This document shows, in pieces, positions 6,509 through 10,446 of a stretch of DNA of 10,446 nt. Each line of letters begins with the position of its first letter. Position 1 is the first letter of the stretch. Location: assembly GCA_029260415.1 (NCBI GenBank), contig JAJDDH010000168.1:1-10446 (forward strand), written 5' to 3'. A program made the translations under genes and the position numbers. This DNA comes from Phycisphaerales bacterium (GTDB lineage: Bacteria; Planctomycetota; Phycisphaerae; Phycisphaerales; UBA1924). The notes under the pieces are model-generated. The model worked only from the letters and a program-made list of their open reading frames with translations. It ran no database searches and was not told the DNA's origin.

Positions 6509-6517
6509 ACGAACAAA

Positions 6518-8542
6518 CTATTCGGCAGCCCACACATTGTTGGAAGTGTCTTCGTCGGGGAGGAGCCCGTCGGGGTCGAGCTCGACTGTGCGGATGGAGC
6601 GACCGCCGGTGGGCCACCAGGTGCGCCAGCGGTTGGTCGAGAACCAGGCCTCGACGGGGACGGTTCGGTCCTCGACGCTGTCGTCGGTGTAGGTCACGCG
6701 CATGACCACGGGCAGGACGAGGTCCTTGTGGTTGGTGAGGGTGGCGCTGGCCATGCCCTCGTCGCTGACGCTGACATCATCGATGGACTGATCGAAGGGG
6801 GCGGTCTCGAGGAACCATCCGCGCCAGAACCAGGCCAGGTCCGCGCCCGCGGCGTCCTCCATCGAGCGGAAGAAGTCCGATGGCTGGGGGCTCTTGAACG
6901 CCCACCGGTGGATGTACGTGCGGAAGGCGGTGTCGAAGCGGTCGGGGCCGAGGACGACCTCGCGCAGGATGAACAGGCCGTACGCGGGCTTGCGGTAGCC
7001 CAGGCGCCCGACCCAGCGCGACCACATCTGGTCGGGGACGGTTACGATGGGCATCGGGTTGGCCTCGCCCGCCATCTGCACGGTCTGCTGGCGGTGACGC
7101 TTGTAGTCCACGTCCTTGTCGTACCACGCGGACTTGGAGTACATGTTGATGAACGAGTTGAAGCCCTCGTCCATCCAGACGTGTCGGCGTTCGTTGGTGT
7201 TGACGATCATCGGGAACCAGGTGTGACCGACCTCGTGGTCGGTGACGCCGAAGAGGCCCTCCGGGTTGGTGCGGGCGCCGCAGAAGATGATGCCCGGGTA
7301 CTCCATGCCGCCCTCGGGACCGTTGACGTTGATCATCGAGGGGTAGGGGTAGGGGTAGAGGTTCTCGGAGTAGTGCTCGATGGAGTGCTTGACGTAGCGG
7401 GTGGAGCCGCCGTCCTCGTGTTCGGGGCCCCAGACCTCGGCCTCGCGCGGGTAGAGGCTCTGGCAGAGGACGGTGCGGTCGTTGCCGTCAAGGTCCTTGA
7501 TGGTCGCGGCGCAGGCGTCCCAGATGAACGATTCGCTGGTGGCCCAGGCGAAGGTGCGCGCGTTCTCCAGGCGGAACCGCCAGGTCAGCGTGTCGCGCCC
7601 GCGCGGGCGTGACTGCGACTGGTTGACCTCGTCGGCAGAGCGGATGGTCACGGGCTCGCCCGTGCTCATCGCGGCGTTGTAGCGGTCCTGCTGCTCGTCG
7701 GTGAGCACGTCCTGGGGGTTGAGCAGCTCGCCCGACGCGCCCACGAGGTGGCTGGCGGGGACGGTGAGGCTGACGTCGAAATCGCCAAAGTCGGTGTAGA
7801 ACTCGCCCGTGCCCAGGTAGGGCAGGGTGTTCCAGCCCGAGATGTCGTCGTACTTGCAGACGTGCGGGAACCACTGGGCGTACTCGAAGATGACGCCGTC
7901 CTCGACCTCTTCGCTGCCCATGCGGCGCAGGTGCGGGGGCATGTCGAACGCGTAGTTGAGATCGAACTCGAAGCTCTGCCCGGGCTCGATGGACGCGGGC
8001 AGCTCGACGCGCGCGAGGGTGTCGTAGACGTGGACCGTGAGCTCTTGCCCGCCTGCAGAGACCGTGCCCAGGTCGTAGCCCGCGTTGACGCCGTCGAGCT
8101 GCTTCATCACGCCCCCGGGGTTGCGTGAGAGGGCGCCGCAGGAGTCGGGGGTGAAGAGGTTCTGCTCGAGCTGGATCCAGAGATACTCCAGCTGGTGAGG
8201 CGAGTTGTTGTGGTACGTCACGCGCATCGACGCGTCGAGGCGTTTGGCGGGGGCGTCGAGGGTCGCGTGGATGTCGTAGTCCACACGCTGCTGCCAGTAG
8301 TCCGGGCCCGGGGCGCCCGAGCCCAGGCGGACCTCGGTGGGGGTGGGCAGGTCGAGGGCGGCGAAGATGTTGGACGCGCCGTCACGCCTGGCGGACTGGT
8401 CGAAGGCGCCGAGTTTCCGCTCCTCGCCCGACGGGGTCGCGGCGCTGTGGGGCTGGCCAGAGCGGCAGGCGCCCAGCAGGGCGAGCGCGCCGATGGAGGC
8501 GACAACCGAGAGACGGGTGAGGGCTGGCTTGACAGGATGCAT
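6518..8542 (-). CDS. M1-family zinc metallopeptidase, lipoprotein
   Basis: This is a probable envelope-anchored aminopeptidase-like protein of 674 residues. The zinc site is complete: H436-E437-V-G-H440 and, 18 residues on, E459 (HExxH-x18-E). Before it stands GGMEYPG (411-417), the counterpart of the GAMEN exopeptidase motif, with E414. Y516 in GYRKPAYG is a good candidate for the catalytic tyrosine. An N-terminal hydrophobic segment ends in the lipobox LLGAC, with C26 as the lipidation site, so the enzyme is probably lipid-anchored outside the cytoplasm. Residues from about 85 to 335 form the expected beta-rich N-terminal part. The last 90 residues resemble the C-terminal beta domain seen in bacterial M1 relatives. 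The ATG at 8542 has GGAG six bases upstream. It diverges from the pseudopilin gene and stands alone. Substrate is not predictable; it probably helps degrade external or envelope peptides. Confidence 0.92.
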   Translation of the reverse strand: MHPVKPALTRLSVVASIGALALLGACRSGQPHSAATPSGEERKLGAFDQSARRDGASNIFAALDLPTPTEVRLGSGAPGPDYWQQRVDYDIHATLDAPAKRLDASMRVTYHNNSPHQLEYLWIQLEQNLFTPDSCGALSRNPGGVMKQLDGVNAGYDLGTVSAGGQELTVHVYDTLARVELPASIEPGQSFEFDLNYAFDMPPHLRRMGSEEVEDGVIFEYAQWFPHVCKYDDISGWNTLPYLGTGEFYTDFGDFDVSLTVPASHLVGASGELLNPQDVLTDEQQDRYNAAMSTGEPVTIRSADEVNQSQSRPRGRDTLTWRFRLENARTFAWATSESFIWDACAATIKDLDGNDRTVLCQSLYPREAEVWGPEHEDGGSTRYVKHSIEHYSENLYPYPYPSMINVNGPEGGMEYPGIIFCGARTNPEGLFGVTDHEVGHTWFPMIVNTNERRHVWMDEGFNSFINMYSKSAWYDKDVDYKRHRQQTVQMAGEANPMPIVTVPDQMWSRWVGRLGYRKPAYGLFILREVVLGPDRFDTAFRTYIHRWAFKSPQPSDFFRSMEDAAGADLAWFWRGWFLETAPFDQSIDDVSVSDEGMASATLTNHKDLVLPVVMRVTYTDDSVEDRTVPVEAWFSTNRWRTWWPTGGRSIRTVELDPDGLLPDEDTSNNVWAAE

Positions 8543-8554
8543 CGCTCGCTCCAG

Positions 8555-8568
8555 GGCGCCGCGGCGCC
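8555..8568. promoter_or_regulatory. 14-bp perfect palindrome just upstream of the peptidase ribosome-binding site
   Basis: GGCGCCGCGGCGCC reads identically on both strands and ends three bases from the GGAG Shine-Dalgarno of the M1 peptidase gene (minus strand 8552-8549). It could be an operator or, as RNA, a stem close to the ribosome-binding site. All-GC palindromes arise readily in DNA of this composition, so the function is only suggested by position. Confidence 0.4.
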
Positions 8569-8680
8569 GAATCGTGGGAAACCGCCCGAGAGACGGGCTG
8601 GATCATGGTTCGGATCAGGGGCTTCAAGGGTAGTGCGTTCCGCTGGCGGGGCCAACGGGTGAAATCACGCTCGCATCGCG

Positions 8681-8793
8681 GGCGAGTTTCCGGCATACTG
8701 GGAGTTCTGCTGTCGGTTGCGTCCGACGGGCGGGGGGTCTCCCCGACGAGCTGGGTCTTTCCGCTGGGTATTCGAACTGAAACTCGCCGAGGG
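8681..8793 (+). promoter_or_regulatory. Candidate structured 5' leader ending at the pseudopilin ribosome-binding site
   Basis: A perfect 10-bp inverted repeat, GGCGAGTTTC (8681-8690) and GAAACTCGCC (8779-8788), encloses 88 bases and directly abuts the Shine-Dalgarno GAGGG (8789-8793). Inside are a helix continuation ATACT/GGTAT (8695-8699 with 8767-8771, one G-T pair), a hairpin GTCGG/CCGAC (8712-8716, 8723-8727) and a hairpin CGGGG/CCCCG (8731-8735, 8741-8745). Together they could fold as a closed multi-branch element. A 7-base direct repeat GCTGGGT occurs at 8750 and 8763. No known riboswitch class was recognised, and no promoter could be assigned upstream. Confidence 0.4.
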
Positions 8794-8801
8794 CGTTTGT
8801 C

Positions 8802-9611
8802 ATGCACAGGTCTCGCCGCGCGTTCACGCTGATTGAGTTGTTGGTGGTCATCGCGATCATCGCGTTGCTGATCGCGATTTTGCTTCCCGCGCTGGGCAGC
8901 GCGCGAGCGACCGCGAAGAGCCTCCGGTGTTCGGTCAACCTCCAGCAGCAGGGCATGGGTCTTGCGAGCTATGTGACCGACAACAACGGGTACTTCACCG
9001 CCGGGCACGTGCAGATCGGCAATGCGTTCTATTACGTCTGGCAGTCGCGGATTCGGCATCACGTCTCGGATTCGATGAACACCGAGATCTTCAACTGCCC
9101 AACGACCTACGAAGACTTCCACTGGCAGCCCGAGTTCAACCCCGACGCGTGGTTCTGGGCCGACAGGGAGCGGAGCCAGGTCGAACGATTCCACTACTTC
9201 GAGTTTGAGAAGCCCCGTCGCAACAACTTCTTCGGCACCTACGGCTACAACGAGTGGGGTGTGGAGCTCTTCTCTCGCGACAGCAGCGGGCAGCTCATCA
9301 TGCTCGGCCTCGGGGGGCACGTCGATGAGGGCGCCTGGGACGGGGTGTCCGAGGCTCGCATCGCGACGCCCGCGGACATGATCGCGATCGCGGACACGGA
9401 GCCCAACGCGAGCGGCGACCATTGGATCATCCCGTCCGACTCGTTTGACGCCGCCCCGGAACCTCGACACGCGGGCAGCGCCGCCGTGCTGTTCACCGAC
9501 GGGCACGTCAACCGGCTCACCGACGAGGAAATCAACGGACAGACCGAGCAGGCGCGCCGGCGGTGGAACAACGACGCGAAGCCGCACCGTGAGCTGTGGG
9601 ACGACGGCTGA
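8802..9611 (+). CDS. Prepilin-type cleavage/methylation domain protein with C-terminal H-x9-DG motif
   Basis: This is a pseudopilin-like secreted protein of 269 residues. The N-terminus is a class III prepilin signal: RRA then FTLIELLVVIAIIALLIAIL. Prepilin peptidase should cut between A7 and F8, leaving E12 as the fifth residue of the mature protein, as required for assembly. The hydrophobic stem (about 8-30) is followed by a Cys pair region (C43, C99) and a Trp/Tyr/Phe-rich domain. Near the end HAGSAAVLFTDG (223-234) is the H-x9-DG motif of planctomycete pseudopilin-like proteins. The function of this family is not established; a role in type II secretion-like fibres or the cell surface is inferred. 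The ATG at 8802 has GAGGG eight bases upstream. The metal-binding protein gene follows after 62 bp, and the M1 peptidase gene diverges from it. Confidence 0.9.
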   Translation: MHRSRRAFTLIELLVVIAIIALLIAILLPALGSARATAKSLRCSVNLQQQGMGLASYVTDNNGYFTAGHVQIGNAFYYVWQSRIRHHVSDSMNTEIFNCPTTYEDFHWQPEFNPDAWFWADRERSQVERFHYFEFEKPRRNNFFGTYGYNEWGVELFSRDSSGQLIMLGLGGHVDEGAWDGVSEARIATPADMIAIADTEPNASGDHWIIPSDSFDAAPEPRHAGSAAVLFTDGHVNRLTDEEINGQTEQARRRWNNDAKPHRELWDDG

Positions 9612-9668
9612 TCCTTCTCGCCCTCGACCGGATCTCTCGTTTCCGATAGCACTCCACAAGAGGATCAG
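9608..9668 (+). promoter_or_regulatory. Inverted repeat joining the pseudopilin stop codon to the next ribosome-binding site
   Basis: CTGATCCT (9608-9615) contains the TGA stop of the pseudopilin gene. Its perfect complement AGGATCAG (9661-9668) contains most of the Shine-Dalgarno (GAGGA at 9660-9664) of the following gene. Flanking G-T pairs could lengthen the stem. A ribosome ending translation at the stop would open the stem and free the Shine-Dalgarno, coupling the two genes. The 45-base loop is long, and an 8-bp match of this kind is not rare by chance. Confidence 0.35.
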
Positions 9669-9673
9669 TTCGC

Positions 9674-10105
9674 ATGTCCAGAAGAGACACCATTCTCGGC
9701 GTGATTGCTGGCGGCGCGCTCATCGCCGCAGCCGTGATGACCGTCGTCAACCTGACCGGGGGCTCGAGCGATCAGGGGCTGAATCGCGCGTCGTACTGGG
9801 AGTGCCGCAACCCGGACTGCCTGGCTGAGTTCGAGCTGACGCTGGCACAGTACGTCAAGCAATCCGAGGCCCACGACGGGGATCTGCCCTGCCCCGAATG
9901 CGAGAAGATGACCACCTTCCGGGCGAACCTCTGCCCCCACTGCTCTGAGGCGATCAGCCTGCTCGCGCACGGGCGGTACCCGGATCAGTGCCCCAAGTGC
10001 GAGCAGACCATCGGCAGGGGGTTCGGGCAGGACACGTACCACGTCCACGCGGACGGCACGTCACACTCGCACGAGTACCAACGCGAGCAGCACGAGCACC
10101 CCTAG
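9674..10105 (+). CDS. Small membrane-anchored protein with four cysteine pairs and a His-rich tail
   Basis: I do not recognise a named family for this 143-residue protein. One hydrophobic segment (about 7-27) follows MSRRDTILG. By the positive-inside rule the remainder would face the periplasm. Eight cysteines form four pairs: C44-x4-C49, C73-x2-C76, C87-x2-C90 and C106-x2-C109, a layout like two zinc ribbons. The last 23 residues hold seven His (HVH, HSH, HEH), so metal binding is likely along the whole soluble part. The SRR start loosely resembles a twin-arginine signal, which would suit export of a folded metal protein, but the hydrophobic residue expected after RRx is threonine here. The ATG has GAGGA nine bases upstream. 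It follows the pseudopilin gene by 62 bp on the same strand and is probably co-transcribed. A role linked to the pseudopilin is inferred from position only. Confidence 0.8.
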   Translation: MSRRDTILGVIAGGALIAAAVMTVVNLTGGSSDQGLNRASYWECRNPDCLAEFELTLAQYVKQSEAHDGDLPCPECEKMTTFRANLCPHCSEAISLLAHGRYPDQCPKCEQTIGRGFGQDTYHVHADGTSHSHEYQREQHEHP

Positions 10106-10302
10106 GCCCTACACCCGCCGGTCCAGCAGCCTGTACCCCACCTTGGCGAAGTGACGAGTGTCGCAGAATGTTCTGGTGTGCGGTTAGTTTTAGGTTTTGT
10201 ATCGCAAGACAGGCGGTACCCTGCTGGAATATGACCTGCTGCGTCGCCAGGCGGAGGTCAATTGGAAATGTCGGTCTTGTGTTCTTGAGACAAGGTTTTT
10301 AC
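10106..10302 (+). other. 197-bp spacer before the next gene, with a T-rich patch
   Basis: No gene or clear terminator is visible. A patch around 10183-10201 is unusually T-rich for this DNA and may hold the promoter of the following gene, but no good -35/-10 pair was found. A 7-base complementary pair (CCAGCAG at 10123-10129, CTGCTGG at 10221-10227) is within chance expectation. Confidence 0.4.
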
Positions 10303-10446
10303 ATGCAGTTTGCAGCCGCCTCTGTGCCTTGCCTGCGTCCGGCGTTCGCCGTTCTTGCCACTCTGTCAATTACCACGGCGCCCGTGGCCGCGCAGCTCTG
10401 CGACCCGGCGACGCTGTTCCCGCCGACCAGCCCGACGTTCGCCGCG
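10303..10446 (+). CDS. Start of a secreted protein (partial, runs past window end)
   Basis: Forty-eight codons are visible and open to the edge. The start of the protein is a plausible Sec signal peptide: a hydrophobic core around AFAVLATLSI (residues 14-23) followed by TTAPVAAQ, with likely cleavage after the AA at 29-30. The mature part begins QLCDPATLFPPTSP. Cys-Asp-Pro followed by a Pro-rich stretch is reminiscent of planctomycete secreted repeat proteins, but too little is present to name a family. AAGG lies seven bases before the ATG at 10303. The frame is open farther upstream to an ATG at 10231. That longer start would bury the signal peptide behind 24 extra residues, so I prefer 10303. 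Confidence 0.7.
   Translation, partial: MQFAAASVPCLRPAFAVLATLSITTAPVAAQLCDPATLFPPTSPTFAA

Larger units (their letters stand above)
5966..6517 (+). other. 552-bp intergenic region between convergent genes, hairpin-rich, no credible gene
   Basis: The region lies between pgpA (plus) and the M1 peptidase (minus). Open frames of about 100 codons exist on both strands (for example 6169-6489 minus and 6062-6355 minus). None shows recognisable motifs or a convincing start, and they overlap one another. The region contains short-loop hairpins at 6030-6054, 6131-6150 and 6243-6258, a bulged one at about 6186-6211, a 10-bp tandem repeat at 6209-6236, a G-run at 6152-6158 and a nested inverted repeat at 6410-6447. 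No tRNA, transposase or terminal repeats were recognised. It may be a bidirectional termination zone, a dispersed intergenic repeat, or the site of an unrecognised structured RNA. Confidence 0.6.

Noticed and set aside
8681..8788. Mobile-element terminal inverted repeats
   Set aside because: The 10-bp arms enclose only 88 bases with no coding capacity, and no flanking target duplication was seen.
8382..9659. A 425-codon minus-strand open frame spanning the peptidase start, the spacer and the pseudopilin gene
   Set aside because: It overlaps two well-supported genes on both sides and has no recognisable domain.
10231..10302. Upstream ATG start for the last gene
   Set aside because: It would put 24 mixed residues in front of a clear signal peptide; the later ATG has its own AAGG site at good spacing.

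Overview
The window is GC-rich, gene-dense bacterial DNA that I place in the Planctomycetota, most likely a Phycisphaerae-like lineage. The main reason is the gene at 8802-9611. It has a prepilin-type N-terminus (RRAFTLIELL) and a C-terminal H-x9-DG motif, a secreted-protein family greatly expanded in planctomycetes. The strongly G/C third codon positions and the lipoprotein M1 peptidase fit this. The placement is inferred from family composition, not from a marker gene.

Left part (1-4521, minus strand): a tightly overlapped operon for the membrane arm of respiratory complex I, read nuoJ > nuoK > nuoL > nuoM (cut by the window edge). Every junction overlaps by 1 or 4 bases (ATGA, TGATG, ATGA), so translation is probably coupled. 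The proton-channel glutamates and lysines are all present. Three subunits are longer than usual: NuoJ carries a soluble insert of about 100 residues, NuoL has an N-terminal extension and a His/Asp/Glu-rich loop, and NuoK has about 16 extra N-terminal residues. nuoJ is first in its operon. No nuoI lies before it, so the hydrophilic-arm genes must be elsewhere.

Middle (4522-5965): a 175-bp divergent spacer with a plausible minus-strand promoter for nuoJ, then pgsA and pgpA on the plus strand. These enzymes catalyse consecutive steps of phosphatidylglycerol synthesis: CDP-diacylglycerol + glycerol-3-phosphate to PGP, then PGP to PG.

Intergenic region (5966-6517): 552 bp between convergent genes with no credible gene. 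It holds several hairpins, a 10-bp tandem repeat and a nested inverted repeat, and probably ends transcription from both sides.

Right part (6518-10446): a minus-strand lipoprotein M1-family metallopeptidase, diverging from a plus-strand pair. The pair is a pseudopilin-like H-x9-DG protein and a small membrane-anchored protein with four cysteine pairs and a His-rich tail. The pseudopilin leader has a 10-bp inverted repeat that abuts its ribosome-binding site and encloses smaller hairpins. An 8-bp inverted repeat links the pseudopilin stop codon to the ribosome-binding site of the next gene. At the right edge a new secreted protein begins and runs out of the window.

No defence system, mobile element, CRISPR array or RNA gene could be supported. 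The most unusual points are the enlarged complex I subunits, the structured pseudopilin leader, and the pseudopilin/metal-binding protein pair.
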